A DNA stretch of 64,000 nucleotides from Candidatus Edwardsbacteria bacterium RifOxyA12_full_54_48 (lineage in GTDB: Bacteria > Edwardsbacteria > AC1 > EtOH8). The position numbers were made by a program, and so were the translations under genes. Shown here in pieces: positions 1 to 8,167 of the stretch. The stretch is taken from assembly GCA_001777915.1 (NCBI GenBank), contig MFFN01000002.1, positions 1 through 64,000 of the forward strand, in the 5' to 3' direction. How positions within the stretch are numbered: the stretch's first letter is position 1; every line of letters begins with the position of its first letter. The notes beneath the pieces were generated by a model. The model was not told where the DNA came from. It was given only the letters and a program-made list of their open reading frames with translations, and ran no database searches.

Positions 1-1
1 G

Positions 2-883
2 TTCTTTCTGGCCCTGAGCGTGGAGTCGGGCATCATCCCCATCCGGGATGTGATCTTCGAGCACCGGATGTACCTGCCCCTGGCGGGCTATTGCCTCATT
101 CTGGCCGGGGTCTTCTATCATTTCAAGGACAGGATCAAGCCGGGGATGTCTGTCATCATCTGGGCGGCCCTGATCATCGGCCTGGGGGCCTCGGCCTATG
201 CCCGCAACCAGGTCTGGCGGGACGATCTGCTGTTGTGGCACGACACCGTCACCAAATCGCCCGACAAGGCCCGGCCGCACCTCAATCGGGGCAATGCCTT
301 TATGAAGCTGGGCCGGTATGACCGGGCTTTGGCGGACTACCAGAGAGCGATCGAATCAGACTCCGCCTATGCCCAGGCCTACTATAACCGGGGTTTGATA
401 TATGCTGTCGGCCGGAAATATGATCCTGCCAGGCGTGATTTTGTAAAAGCCATCCGACTGAAACCGGAATATATATCAGCCCTCATCAATCTGGGCAATA
501 CCTACAACGACACCGGAGAATACCCCGCGGCGATAGAGTATTATAGCCAGGCCCTGAAAATAGACGCCAACGATGCCAACGCCTTGTGCAACCGCGGCCT
601 GGCCTATTTTCGCATGGGAGATCGGACAAATGCCCTGAAGGATTACAACCGGTGCCTGGCAGCGGACAGCGATTTTATCAACGGCTATCTCAACCGGGGA
701 CTCCTGTTCCTGTCAGAGGATCACAATGCCCCGGCCCTAAGCGACCTGGACCGCTATATTTCCGTCAACCAGCATAACCCCCGGGTCTATTATTACCGCA
801 GCCAGGCGCTTCTTAAATTGGGCGACACCGTTTCGGCCAGGGAGGATCTTAAGGTTTATAATTCATTATCAGGAAGCAAATAG
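2..883 (+). CDS. TPR-repeat polytopic membrane protein, C-terminal part (5' truncated)
   Basis: The frame is open from base 2, so the gene begins before the window and only the C-terminal part is visible; a GTG at 20 is not a convincing start. The first residues carry the ESGIIPIRD and EHRMYLPLAG signatures of DUF1736/TMTC-type membrane proteins (GT-C-like fold followed by TPRs). Two hydrophobic segments follow (about residues 30-45 and 50-70), then about six 34-residue TPR units with the usual G-Y-A-A-P spacing. Eukaryotic TMTC proteins are O-mannosyltransferases; the bacterial substrate is not known. It lies 9 bases before the ABC exporter genes, so the two may be co-transcribed. Confidence 0.75.
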   Translation, partial: FFLALSVESGIIPIRDVIFEHRMYLPLAGYCLILAGVFYHFKDRIKPGMSVIIWAALIIGLGASAYARNQVWRDDLLLWHDTVTKSPDKARPHLNRGNAFMKLGRYDRALADYQRAIESDSAYAQAYYNRGLIYAVGRKYDPARRDFVKAIRLKPEYISALINLGNTYNDTGEYPAAIEYYSQALKIDANDANALCNRGLAYFRMGDRTNALKDYNRCLAADSDFINGYLNRGLLFLSEDHNAPALSDLDRYISVNQHNPRVYYYRSQALLKLGDTVSAREDLKVYNSLSGSK

Positions 884-892
884 GGGACGGAT

Positions 893-1822
893 ATGGAAAC
901 AGTGATACAGATCAAAGATCTTACCAAGGTGATCCAGCCGCACTTCTGGTCTAAGAAACAGATGATACTCCAGGGTCTGGACCTGGAGGTCCATTCCGGG
1001 GAGATCTTCGGATTTCTGGGGCCCAACGGGGCCGGCAAGACCACCACCATAAAATCGCTGATGGGTATCATCGGCCCCACCTCCGGGCAGATAAGGATCC
1101 TGGGGAGAGGCCCCCGGGATACAGCGGTCAAACAGCAGGTCGGCTATCTCCCGGAGACGCCGTATTTTTACGATCATCTTACCGGGCGGGAATTCCTGAA
1201 CTTCTGCGGCCGTCTTTTTGCGATCCCCAAAAATGACCTCAGGGCAAAAACCAACCGACTGCTGGCCCTGGTCAAGATGGAGGAGGCGGCCGACCGCCAG
1301 CTGAGGAAGTACTCCAAAGGCATGCTGCAGCGGATCGGCCTGGCCCAGGCCCTGATCAACGACCCGAAACTGGTGGTGCTGGACGAACCGCTGACCGGCC
1401 TGGACCCGATGGGACGCAAGGAATTCAAGGACATCATTGCCGGGCTTAAGGAAAAAGGGACCACGGTGTTCTTCAGTTCCCATATCCTGCCCGATGCCGA
1501 GACCATCTGCGACCGGGTGGCCATCATCAATAAGGGGAAAGTGCTCAGGGTCGGCAGGCTGGACGAACTGCTGGATGCCAAGCTGAGATCGGTCGAACTG
1601 ATCTGCCGCGGCCTGACGGCCGAAGGTCTGAATAAAATTAAAAAACCGGCAAGCACTTCAAATCAGAACGGCGATGAACATATTCTGACCTTTCCGGAGA
1701 TGTCTCCCGCGAACAATGCGGTTCGGGAGGTCCTGGCTTCCGGGGGGCAGGTGGTCTCCCTGAACCCGCTCAAGGAAAGCCTGGAGGAATATTTTGCCAG
1801 GGAGGTAAGCAAAGATGCCTAA
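893..1822 (+). CDS. ABC transporter ATP-binding protein (ABC-2 exporter type)
   Basis: ATPase subunit of an ABC-2 type exporter, 309 residues. Walker A GPNGAGKTT is at 43-51, the Q-loop near Q82, the signature SKGML at 141-145, Walker B VVLDEP at 161-166 and the switch histidine H197 (SSHIL). About 100 residues after the ATPase core form the C-terminal domain typical of drug, polysaccharide and NatA/CcmA-like exporters. The start ATG has GGGGACGG upstream. The gene overlaps the permease gene that follows by 8 bases, so the two products are expected to form one transporter. The substrate cannot be read from the sequence. Confidence 0.93.
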   Translation: METVIQIKDLTKVIQPHFWSKKQMILQGLDLEVHSGEIFGFLGPNGAGKTTTIKSLMGIIGPTSGQIRILGRGPRDTAVKQQVGYLPETPYFYDHLTGREFLNFCGRLFAIPKNDLRAKTNRLLALVKMEEAADRQLRKYSKGMLQRIGLAQALINDPKLVVLDEPLTGLDPMGRKEFKDIIAGLKEKGTTVFFSSHILPDAETICDRVAIINKGKVLRVGRLDELLDAKLRSVELICRGLTAEGLNKIKKPASTSNQNGDEHILTFPEMSPANNAVREVLASGGQVVSLNPLKESLEEYFAREVSKDA

Positions 1823-2582
1823 GATATTCGCCATCGCCAGGAATACCTTCACCGAGGGCATCCGGGCCAACACCCTTTATGTGATGATCGCCTACGGCCT
1901 GCTGATACTGCTGGGCCTGACCGCCCTGACCCCCCTGGCCCTGGGGGAGCAGGGGCGGATCCTCAAGGACCTGGGCCTGGCCGGCATAGAGGTGATGGGA
2001 ATGATGGTGGCCATTATTGTCGGGACCACCCTGGTATACAAGGAGATCGAGAAACGCACCATCTATGTGCTGGTATCAAAACCCTTGTCCCGTTCCCAGT
2101 TCCTGGCCGGAAAATACCTGGGGATGGAGATGCTGTCCGCCGTGATGGTGGGCCTGATGACGGTCATTTTCTATGCCGGCCTGCTGATGATGCGGCAGGA
2201 CAAACTGGCGGTATTCATGGTCCCGATATTTCTTATCTTCATCAAAATATCCATCATCAACGCCGTGGCCTTGTTCTTCTCCAGCCTGGCCTCGCCCATC
2301 CTGGGGGCGGTTTTCACCTTCTGCCTTTACCTGGCCGGGACCCTCAGCCGGGATATTTTGGAGCTGGCCCAGAGGCTGAGCATTCCCTCCGTCAGCCTGG
2401 CCGTGAAGGCGGTATATTACCTGCTGCCCAACCTGGGAAACCTGGATGTCAAGAACCGGATCATCTACGACCAGCAGATAATCTGGCCCCAGATATGGTG
2501 GGGGATAAGCTACAGCCTGGCCTACATACTTTCCGTCATGCTGATAACCGTAATGGCCTTTGAAAAAAAGGATTTCAAATGA
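1815..2582 (+). CDS. ABC-2 type transporter permease
   Basis: Membrane subunit (255 residues) for the ATPase encoded just upstream; the start lies inside the end of that gene (8-base overlap). About six hydrophobic segments are visible. Between the second and third lies an EIEKRTIYVLVSKPLSR segment, the cytoplasmic coupling-helix motif of ABC-2 permeases (E...T...LLS.PISR). The product is a single-domain permease, so the exporter is probably a 2+2 assembly. It overlaps the next gene by 4 bases (ATGA). Substrate unknown. Confidence 0.88.
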   Translation: MPKIFAIARNTFTEGIRANTLYVMIAYGLLILLGLTALTPLALGEQGRILKDLGLAGIEVMGMMVAIIVGTTLVYKEIEKRTIYVLVSKPLSRSQFLAGKYLGMEMLSAVMVGLMTVIFYAGLLMMRQDKLAVFMVPIFLIFIKISIINAVALFFSSLASPILGAVFTFCLYLAGTLSRDILELAQRLSIPSVSLAVKAVYYLLPNLGNLDVKNRIIYDQQIIWPQIWWGISYSLAYILSVMLITVMAFEKKDFK

Positions 2583-3454
2583 GATCCCTGCCCAGGACAT
2601 ATCTTTCCCAGACCATATTATGGATGCTGCTGCTGGCATCGGGGCTTTTGGTATTCACCAGCCAGAACAGCCTTGACCGGATGAAGGCCGCCGATGGCCA
2701 GCAGGGGGAGCTGCTGTATTTCCCCTCGGCCCGCTTCACCAGGGCCGCCGCCTTCGGTTTCACCAACCTGGCGGCCGACGGGATCTGGCTGCAGATGATC
2801 CAGTATTACGGCCAGCATTCTCTGAGCGACCGGGAATACAAGTACCTGGGGCATATGTTCGATCTGCTGACCTACCTGGCGCCGCAATTCACAAAGGCCT
2901 ACAACTTCGGGGCGCTGTTATTGGTAAGCGATGCCCGCGATCCGGCCGGAGCGTTAAAGTTATTGGATAAAGGGATATCTTTGAACCCGGAGGAATGGTC
3001 GATACCTTTTACCAAAGGGTTCATCAATTACATTTTTTTGGGCGATTACCGGGAGGCCGGCCGGTGGTTCACCATCTCCTCCCGCCTATCCGGCGCCCCG
3101 GAGATGGCCGGGCGTTTCGCCGCCTTCGCTATGAAAAAAGGCGGAGATATCAACACCTCCCGGGAACTGTGGATGGAGATCTACAACAAGAGCCGGAACC
3201 AGACCGAAAAAGAAATAGCCAAGATGTATATAGATGAGATCGACCGGCAGCTGATCATCGAGAAGCTCAACGGGGTCATCTCGGCCTACCATGCGCAAAA
3301 AGGCGAATGGCCGGGCGGGCTGCAGCAACTGGTGTCGGGCGGATATCTGAGGTATGTTCCCGCCGATCCCTTGGGAGGTAAATTCATATTGAACCGGGGG
3401 CGGGATAAGGTGATCGCCATAGGCGGCAGGAATAAGAAAAATAAGGTTGAATAG
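2579..3454 (+). CDS. Membrane-anchored TPR-like protein of unknown function, coupled to ABC exporter
   Basis: Hypothetical protein of 291 residues. One N-terminal hydrophobic segment (about residues 11-27) acts as an uncleaved anchor or signal. The middle (about 60-220) is helical and TPR-like, with paired helices such as PAGALKLLDKGISLNPEE. The C-terminus (about 225-285) has the L..GGYL...P.DP.GGK.. pattern seen in GspG/PilE-type pseudopilin tails. Its start overlaps the permease stop (ATGA), suggesting translational coupling and a role with the exporter, perhaps as an accessory periplasmic subunit (inference). Confidence 0.6.
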   Translation: MRSLPRTYLSQTILWMLLLASGLLVFTSQNSLDRMKAADGQQGELLYFPSARFTRAAAFGFTNLAADGIWLQMIQYYGQHSLSDREYKYLGHMFDLLTYLAPQFTKAYNFGALLLVSDARDPAGALKLLDKGISLNPEEWSIPFTKGFINYIFLGDYREAGRWFTISSRLSGAPEMAGRFAAFAMKKGGDINTSRELWMEIYNKSRNQTEKEIAKMYIDEIDRQLIIEKLNGVISAYHAQKGEWPGGLQQLVSGGYLRYVPADPLGGKFILNRGRDKVIAIGGRNKKNKVE

Positions 3455-3506
3455 TTTTTAGTTATGTAATATCATTACCGGAATAAAACTTGATCAGGAA
3501 AGATCC

Positions 3507-3538
3507 AATCCGCAGATTACGCAGATGAACGCAGATAG
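3507..3538 (+). repeat. Phrase-type repeat (CGCAGAT x3)
   Basis: Three CGCAGAT words at 3511, 3520 and 3531 form the recurrent intergenic phrase found in many bacterial genomes beside GxxExxY genes. The ATG at 3525 that opens the next gene lies inside the repeat. Confidence 0.7.
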
Positions 3539-3929
3539 ATATAAAAGAAGGGATACTGATAAAAGGGATTTAGAGACCTATGCAATAATTGGTGCCGCAA
3601 TGAATGTTCACAAAGAACTGGGGCAGGGGTTTTTAGAACCGGTTTATCAGGAAGCTTTGGCCATTGAAATGAAAAGGCTTGATATCCCTTTTCAACGTGA
3701 ATGCACCATTCAGATATTTTACAAGGGCCAGAAAATGGATGCATTCTATCGTGCGGATTTCATTTGTTTTGGATCAATTATAACTGAAGTGAAGGCATTG
3801 TCAACTATGAGCGGCACCGAAGAAGCACAGGTAATAAATTATCTAAAAGCCACCGGCCTCAAGAAGTCTTTATTGCTAAATTTTGGCAAACCACGGCTAG
3901 ATTATAAACGTCTTATCCTGACTAAATAG
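3525..3929 (+). CDS. GxxExxY family protein
   Basis: A 134-residue protein with the family-defining motif GFLEPVY at residues 35-41, preceded by AIIGAAMNVHKELG (20-33). A D78...E88-x-K90 arrangement in DFICFGSIITEVK resembles the PD-(D/E)XK nuclease core, to which GxxExxY proteins are related; the biochemical activity of the family is not established. The first dozen residues (MNADRYKRRD) are encoded by the flanking repeat, a recurrent oddity of this family. A second phrase repeat follows the stop. The gene looks mobile or repeat-associated rather than part of a neighbouring operon. Confidence 0.88.
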   Translation: MNADRYKRRDTDKRDLETYAIIGAAMNVHKELGQGFLEPVYQEALAIEMKRLDIPFQRECTIQIFYKGQKMDAFYRADFICFGSIITEVKALSTMSGTEEAQVINYLKATGLKKSLLLNFGKPRLDYKRLILTK

Positions 3930-3966
3930 AATCTGTGCCACTCTGCGAACATCTGTGGATAAAACA
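3930..3966 (+). repeat. Phrase-type repeat downstream of GxxExxY gene
   Basis: The words AATCTGTG, CTCTGCG and ACATCTGTGGAT form a degenerate repeated phrase that closes the GxxExxY unit. The GTG in it (3955) is in frame with the next gene but is not a likely start. Confidence 0.6.
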
Positions 3967-3978
3967 AAGAGGTTACTT

Positions 3979-4251
3979 ATGAACTGGAAGATATTCGGAG
4001 CGGCTTTCCTGACCCTGTTCCTGGCCGAGCTGGGCGACAAGACCCAACTGGCTGTCATCACCATGAGCGCCGAATCCAAAAGCTGGCTGTCGGTGTTCCT
4101 GGGCGGCAGCCTGGCATTGATATGCGTGACCCTGATCGGGGCGCTGTTCGGGCAGGCCATCATCAAGGTCATCCCGCAGAACATCCTGCATTACATCGCC
4201 GGGGGGCTGTTCATAGTGATGGGCATCCTGGCCATCCTGGGGAAATTATAA
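3979..4251 (+). CDS. Half-size GDT1/TMEM165 (UPF0016) family cation transporter
   Basis: A 90-residue membrane protein with about three transmembrane helices and the family hallmark ELGDKTQ (about residues 15-21). GDT1/TMEM165 proteins exchange Mn2+ or Ca2+; full-length members have two such repeats, so this half-size form should work as a dimer (known for several bacterial members). I chose the ATG at 3979 over the in-frame GTG at 3955 because AAAGAGG sits 6 bases upstream and the 3955 extension lies in repeat DNA. No second half-gene is adjacent, so a homodimer is likely. Confidence 0.88.
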   Translation: MNWKIFGAAFLTLFLAELGDKTQLAVITMSAESKSWLSVFLGGSLALICVTLIGALFGQAIIKVIPQNILHYIAGGLFIVMGILAILGKL

Positions 4252-4258
4252 ACCTTAC

Positions 4259-4353
4259 CCACTAAAGTACACTAAATAACACGAAAATATATTTATTTTG
4301 GTTTTCGTGTATTTCGTGCCTGCGCGCTGAAGCGCTTTGGCGCGCAAGCGTGG
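4259..4353. repeat. Composite intergenic repeat (phrase plus GCGC hairpin)
   Basis: The segment has an inverted pair of TAACACGAAAA and TTTTCGTGTA, then CGTGCCTGC, then a GCGCGC...GCGCGC hairpin ending in GCAAGCGTGG. The same opening and closing words recur at 57134-57193 with a longer centre. It occupies the upstream region of the aminotransferase gene. Confidence 0.65.
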
Positions 4354-4389
4354 GCAAAAAAAGTGGGGAAAATAATAACGGAGAGATAT

Positions 4390-5553
4390 ATGAAGTTTGC
4401 AGCCAAGATGGAGAAACTGAAGGTCGAGACCGCCTTCGAGATGATGGCCAAGGCCAAGAAACTGGAGGCCGAGGGCAAGAAGATCATCCACCTGGAGATC
4501 GGCGAGCCGGATTTTGACACCCCCAGGAACATCAAGGAGGCCGCCAAGAAGGCCCTGGATGCCGGCCAGACCCACTACGGGCCGTCGGCCGGCCTGCCCG
4601 AGCACCGTCAGGCCATCGCCCAGTATTACTCCCAGCAGATCGGTGTCCAATACGGGCCGGAGAACGTGGTGGTGACCCCGGGGGCCAAGCCCATCATGTC
4701 CTTCGCCATCACCGCCCTGCTGGAAGAGGGCGACGAGTGCCTGGTGCCGGATCCCGGCTTTCCCATCTACCAGTCCATGGTCAAGTTCAACGGCGGGGTG
4801 CCGGTGCCGCTGCCGCTGAGGGAATCCAACGATTTCCGGCTGGACGTCAATGAGCTTAAATCCAAGATCACCAAGAAGACCAAGCTGATCATCATCAACT
4901 CGCCCCACAACCCCACCGGCGGGATACTGACCCGGGACGACCTGAAGGCGGTGGCCGATATTGCGGTCAACAATAATATTCCGGTGCTGGCCGACGAGAT
5001 CTACGACCGGATGATCTACGAAGGCCAGTTCGAGAGCATCGCCCAGTTTCCGGGCATGAAGGACCTGACCATCATACTCAACGGCTATTCCAAGACCTAC
5101 GCCATGACCGGCTGGCGGGTGGGCTACGGCCTGATGCCGGTGGAGCTGGTGGGGCACATGGCCCAGCTGATGACCAACATCAACTCCTGCACCGCCACCT
5201 TCAGCCAGATCGCCTGCATCGAGGCCCTCAAAGGCCCGCAGGACGAGGTAACCGCCATGATGACCGAGTTCAAGAAGCGCCGGGATTTCATCGTCGACCG
5301 CATCAACCGGATACCAAAACTGTCCTGCCGCAAGCCGGCCGGGGCCTTCTACATCTTCGTCAACATCAAGCAGACCGGGATGGACTCCCGCAAGTTCACC
5401 GACTTTCTGTTGAACGACTGCGGGATCTGCGCCCTGGCCGGGGCCAACTTCGGGGCCGAGGGCGAGGGCTACGTCCGCTTCTCCTACGCCAACACCATCG
5501 AGAACCTGGCCGAGGCGGCGGATAGGATAGAGAAGGCCCTGTCCAGGAAGTAA
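4390..5553 (+). CDS. Class I pyridoxal-phosphate aminotransferase (aspartate aminotransferase-like)
   Basis: A fold-type I PLP aminotransferase of 387 residues. The PLP lysine is K235 in NGYSKTYAMTGWRVGY; NPTGG is at 174-178, D202 and Y205 lie in ADEIYD, and the carboxylate-binding arginine lies in YVRFSYA near the C-terminus. The ATG at 4390 is preferred to the GTG at 4363 because GGAGAG lies 5 bases upstream. Family members transfer amino groups between aspartate, alanine or aromatic amino acids and 2-oxoglutarate; the exact substrate is not decided here. It is followed after 25 bases by a ferritin-like gene. Confidence 0.9.
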   Translation: MKFAAKMEKLKVETAFEMMAKAKKLEAEGKKIIHLEIGEPDFDTPRNIKEAAKKALDAGQTHYGPSAGLPEHRQAIAQYYSQQIGVQYGPENVVVTPGAKPIMSFAITALLEEGDECLVPDPGFPIYQSMVKFNGGVPVPLPLRESNDFRLDVNELKSKITKKTKLIIINSPHNPTGGILTRDDLKAVADIAVNNNIPVLADEIYDRMIYEGQFESIAQFPGMKDLTIILNGYSKTYAMTGWRVGYGLMPVELVGHMAQLMTNINSCTATFSQIACIEALKGPQDEVTAMMTEFKKRRDFIVDRINRIPKLSCRKPAGAFYIFVNIKQTGMDSRKFTDFLLNDCGICALAGANFGAEGEGYVRFSYANTIENLAEAADRIEKALSRK

Positions 5554-5578
5554 ATAAACCATCTATTGGGAGGACGAA

Positions 5579-6055
5579 ATGGACGAGTTGACAGCTGTTA
5601 AGCTGGCGATACGTATGGAGGAAAAGGCCGCCCTGTTCTACAGCGAAGCGGCCAGGCAGACCAACGATCCCCAGGCCAAAAAGATCCTGGGGAAATTTTC
5701 GGAGGACGAAGAGAAGCATGGGCAGTTCCTTCAGACCCTGGTGGATAGCTATTACATCAAGAACGGGAGTTTCGATCCTCCGGATCTGACGGCCACCGAG
5801 TATCCAGTCAACAAAGACGGCCCGATCTACGGCAAGAGCATGAAAGAACTTTCCAGCCATCCGGAACCCGTGGCGGCGGCAGTGGAAAAATTCGCCCTGG
5901 CCGAGGGGGAGGCCATAGCACTTTACCGCAAGCTCTCCGCCGAGAGCCAGGACAAGGCCCTGTCCGAGTTCTTCGCCAAGCTGGCCGACTGGGAGCAAAG
6001 GCACCTGGACCTGCTGCGGAAGCAGGGCGAGTCCTTCAGGGCCCAGCGGACCTGA
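5579..6055 (+). CDS. Ferritin-like (rubrerythrin-type) di-iron protein
   Basis: A 158-residue four-helix protein with two di-iron half-sites: E15 and DEEKH (44-48) in the first helix pair, AEGEAIALY (about 108-116) and WEQRH (138-142) in the second. The domain matches the erythrin-vacuolar-iron-transport part of rubrerythrins. No rubredoxin-like CxxC pair is present, so it is not a full rubrerythrin. The likely role is peroxide reduction or iron handling (family knowledge). GGGAGG sits 5 bases before the ATG. A paralogue of similar length lies at 62844. Confidence 0.85.
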   Translation: MDELTAVKLAIRMEEKAALFYSEAARQTNDPQAKKILGKFSEDEEKHGQFLQTLVDSYYIKNGSFDPPDLTATEYPVNKDGPIYGKSMKELSSHPEPVAAAVEKFALAEGEAIALYRKLSAESQDKALSEFFAKLADWEQRHLDLLRKQGESFRAQRT

Positions 6056-6100
6056 CCAAGCCAGCCGACCGGACAGAAAAAGCTTTGGCCGATTAATTTT

Positions 6101-6131
6101 TACCGCAAAGACACGAAGATCGCAAAGGGTT
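6101..6131 (+). repeat. Phrase-type repeat (ACCGCAAAGACACGAAG family)
   Basis: The short segment carries CCGCAAAGACACGAAG followed by a degenerate GATCGCAAAGGG, a typical intergenic phrase. It lies just upstream of the second aminotransferase gene. Confidence 0.6.
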
Positions 6132-6151
6132 TCAAAGAAATACTTTACACT

Positions 6152-7270
6152 ATGGATAAAAATTATCTTTCCTGGTTCAAGGCCCTCGACATCGCCCTGC
6201 AGGACCGCAGGGACTGCTTTCATCTGTTGTCCAGCAACGTCTATGAACCGCTGGACATGCTGGAGAATCACATCAAGCAGAACTGGGACGAGCTGCGGCG
6301 GCTGCAATCATACAACAACGACTGGGGGCACCCGGTGCTCAAACAGCTGATAGCAGCCCGCTACGGGGTCAAGCCCGCCAATATCCTGCTGACCAACGGC
6401 TGCACCAACGCCACCTATCTGGCCATAATCTCCCAGGTCAAGCCCGGCGACACCGTCATCTGCGAGACCCCGGCCTACCAGCCGATGTGGCAGACTGCCG
6501 AGCTGTTGGGCGCAAAGGTCAAATGGCTGAAGCGCCGGCCTCCGCACTACGGGGTGGATCCCGATGAACTGGCCGGCCTGATCGATAAAAAGACCAGTTT
6601 GGTAGTCCTGACCAACCTGCACAACCCCAGCGGGGCGCATCTATGCAAAAAGGAACTGGCGAAGATAGCCCGGGCGGTGAGACGGAAGAACAGAAAGACC
6701 CGGATCCTGATGGACGAGGTCTTCCGCGACTTCGTGCCTGACCAGCCGGCCTGCACCATTGATCAGGTCTACCTCTCCACCGGCAGCCTGTCCAAGGTCT
6801 ACGGGCTGAGCCACCTGGAATGCGGCTGGATCCTGGCCGATAAGAAGACCATCGATCGCATCTCTCCGTACTTCGTGCTGTCCGATGGCAACGGCTCGCG
6901 CTATCTGGAGTCCATGTCGGCGGTGGTGTTTGAATATCTCGACACATACTTATCCCGGTCTCAGGACATCGTGGCCCGCAACCGGAAGGAGCTGGTCAAG
7001 GCGGCCGGACCGCTGATAAAAGAAGGCCTGATATCAAACGACATTCCGGAACAGGGCTGCATATGGTTCCCAAAAATTGCCGGTTACAGGAATGCCGGCA
7101 AACTGACAGACCTGCTGGCCAGGAGATACCAGGTCTATGTGGTGCCGGGAAAATTCTTCGGCGACGCCGGCAGGATCAGGATCGGCTTTGGGGGTGAGGC
7201 CGCCTTGGTCTCCCGGAGCCTGAAAAAATTCACCGACGCCTTGCGGTTGGAAGATAAATCAGTGAGATGA
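6152..7270 (+). CDS. Aminotransferase class I/II, substrate unknown
   Basis: A PLP-dependent aminotransferase of 372 residues, divergent from the one at 4390. The PLP lysine is K215 in GSLSKVYGLSHLECGW, with NLHNPSGA at 155-162 and MDEVF at 187-191. The histidine-rich SKVYGLSHLECGW segment suggests a separate subgroup of class I/II aminotransferases. There is no clear Shine-Dalgarno sequence: the ATG follows repeat DNA directly (AAATACTTTACACT). The next gene starts 8 bases after the stop, so they are probably co-transcribed. Substrate is not inferable. Confidence 0.85.
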   Translation: MDKNYLSWFKALDIALQDRRDCFHLLSSNVYEPLDMLENHIKQNWDELRRLQSYNNDWGHPVLKQLIAARYGVKPANILLTNGCTNATYLAIISQVKPGDTVICETPAYQPMWQTAELLGAKVKWLKRRPPHYGVDPDELAGLIDKKTSLVVLTNLHNPSGAHLCKKELAKIARAVRRKNRKTRILMDEVFRDFVPDQPACTIDQVYLSTGSLSKVYGLSHLECGWILADKKTIDRISPYFVLSDGNGSRYLESMSAVVFEYLDTYLSRSQDIVARNRKELVKAAGPLIKEGLISNDIPEQGCIWFPKIAGYRNAGKLTDLLARRYQVYVVPGKFFGDAGRIRIGFGGEAALVSRSLKKFTDALRLEDKSVR

Positions 7271-7278
7271 GGTGAAAC

Positions 7279-7824
7279 ATGCCAAAGACCAAGGGAACCG
7301 GGATCGTCTGGCTGCGCGAACTGATCGAGTACCAGGGGGCGGAGGCCGAACAGCAGGTGGCCAAAGCCCTTTCACCGGAGGATTACAAGAACTACCGGGC
7401 CGCCATGCCCATTAACTGGATCTCCGAGGAATCGGCCACCAACATCTACCGGGCGGCGGGCAACATCCTTTTTGCCGAGAAGGCAAATGTACTGGAGGAA
7501 GTGGGCCGGGGGATGGCCAAGAACAACATGACAGGGATCTACAGCATCTTCCTGAAACTCGTCACCATTCCCTTCATGCTCAAGCAGGCCTCCCGGCTGT
7601 GGAAGACCTACCACGACTCCGGGAAGGCCTCGGTGGAGGAGGCCCAGGGCCAGAACCGGATCACCTTCAAGGTGTCCGACTTTTCCGAACTGCCCAAGGA
7701 GATGAGGCAGGTTTTGAGGGGCTATATCCTGGGGCTGTCGGAGCTGGTCAAGGCCCAGAACACCAGGGTGGAGCTTGATGAATCGGATCCCGGTGAATGG
7801 CGGTGGGTGATCACCTGGCAATAA
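7279..7824 (+). CDS. Conserved hypothetical protein (possible DUF2378/heme-NO-binding-like fold)
   Basis: A 181-residue soluble protein with no signal peptide. It has helical N-terminal segments and a C-terminal beta pattern (NRITFKVSDF, then TRVELDESDPGEWRWVITW) with the alternating order of DUF2378/HNOB-like proteins of Myxococcus. This resemblance is weak and made by eye. An MRQVLRGYILGLSELV helix precedes the last strands. It lies 8 bases after the aminotransferase gene and probably shares its mRNA. GAGGTG lies 5 bases before the ATG. Confidence 0.6.
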   Translation: MPKTKGTGIVWLRELIEYQGAEAEQQVAKALSPEDYKNYRAAMPINWISEESATNIYRAAGNILFAEKANVLEEVGRGMAKNNMTGIYSIFLKLVTIPFMLKQASRLWKTYHDSGKASVEEAQGQNRITFKVSDFSELPKEMRQVLRGYILGLSELVKAQNTRVELDESDPGEWRWVITWQ

Positions 7825-7850
7825 AGGTATTTCCAACCGTATAAAATATA

Positions 7851-7879
7851 TTGATAATTGGCCGCAAGTTTGATATCAT
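7851..7879 (+). promoter_or_regulatory. Putative sigma70-type promoter for tRNA-Ala
   Basis: TTGATA at 7851-7856 and TATCAT at 7874-7879 are 17 bases apart. A start near 7886 would give a leader of about 44 bases before the tRNA. Assigned by eye. Confidence 0.4.
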
Positions 7880-7929
7880 TACGTTCAGTTGTTAGAACTT
7901 AGTTGCTGGATAGCAGTATTTCTTGGCGT

Positions 7930-8006
7930 GGGGCTGTAGCTCAGTTTGGTAGAGCGGCGCGTTCGCATCGCGTAGGTAGAGGGTTCGAATCCCTTCAGCT
8001 CCACCA
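7930..8006 (+). tRNA. tRNA-Ala (anticodon CGC)
   Basis: A complete 77-base cloverleaf with encoded CCA. The acceptor arms GGGGCTG and CAGCTCC pair with one G-U. The D-arm is GCTC...GAGC. The anticodon stem GCGCG/CGCGT encloses TTCGCAT, giving anticodon CGC, which reads GCG (alanine). The T-arm is GAGGG-TTCGAAT-CCCTT. The last 20 bases are duplicated at 8148-8167. Confidence 0.97.
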
Positions 8007-8167
8007 TGTTTAAAAGAGAACCCGGGGCTAACGTAGTTAGCAGGGTTCTCCGCCGGCAGCATATATACTCCAAAGGCAGACAATAGTCCGCCGCAGGAGG
8101 GCAGTAATGCTATGGGGTTGGGCGACGGCGGATGCGCCGCAGGCGCAGAATCCCTTCAGCTCCACCA
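7987..8167 (+). repeat. 20-base direct repeat of tRNA-Ala 3' end (7987-8006 and 8148-8167)
   Basis: The last 20 bases of the tRNA gene, from the T-loop through CCA, recur exactly at 8148-8167, 161 bases downstream. The bases on either side differ, so the repeat is exactly 20 bases. This is the form of an attL/attR pair left by a tRNA-targeting integrase, or of a repeat that carries a tRNA tail. No integrase gene is present in between or nearby. Confidence 0.85.

Noticed and set aside
4255-5562. Long antisense open frame of 435 codons opposite the aminotransferase
   Set aside because: It is a shadow frame from high GC third positions; the + strand gene has full motifs. The same applies to other long antisense frames in the window.
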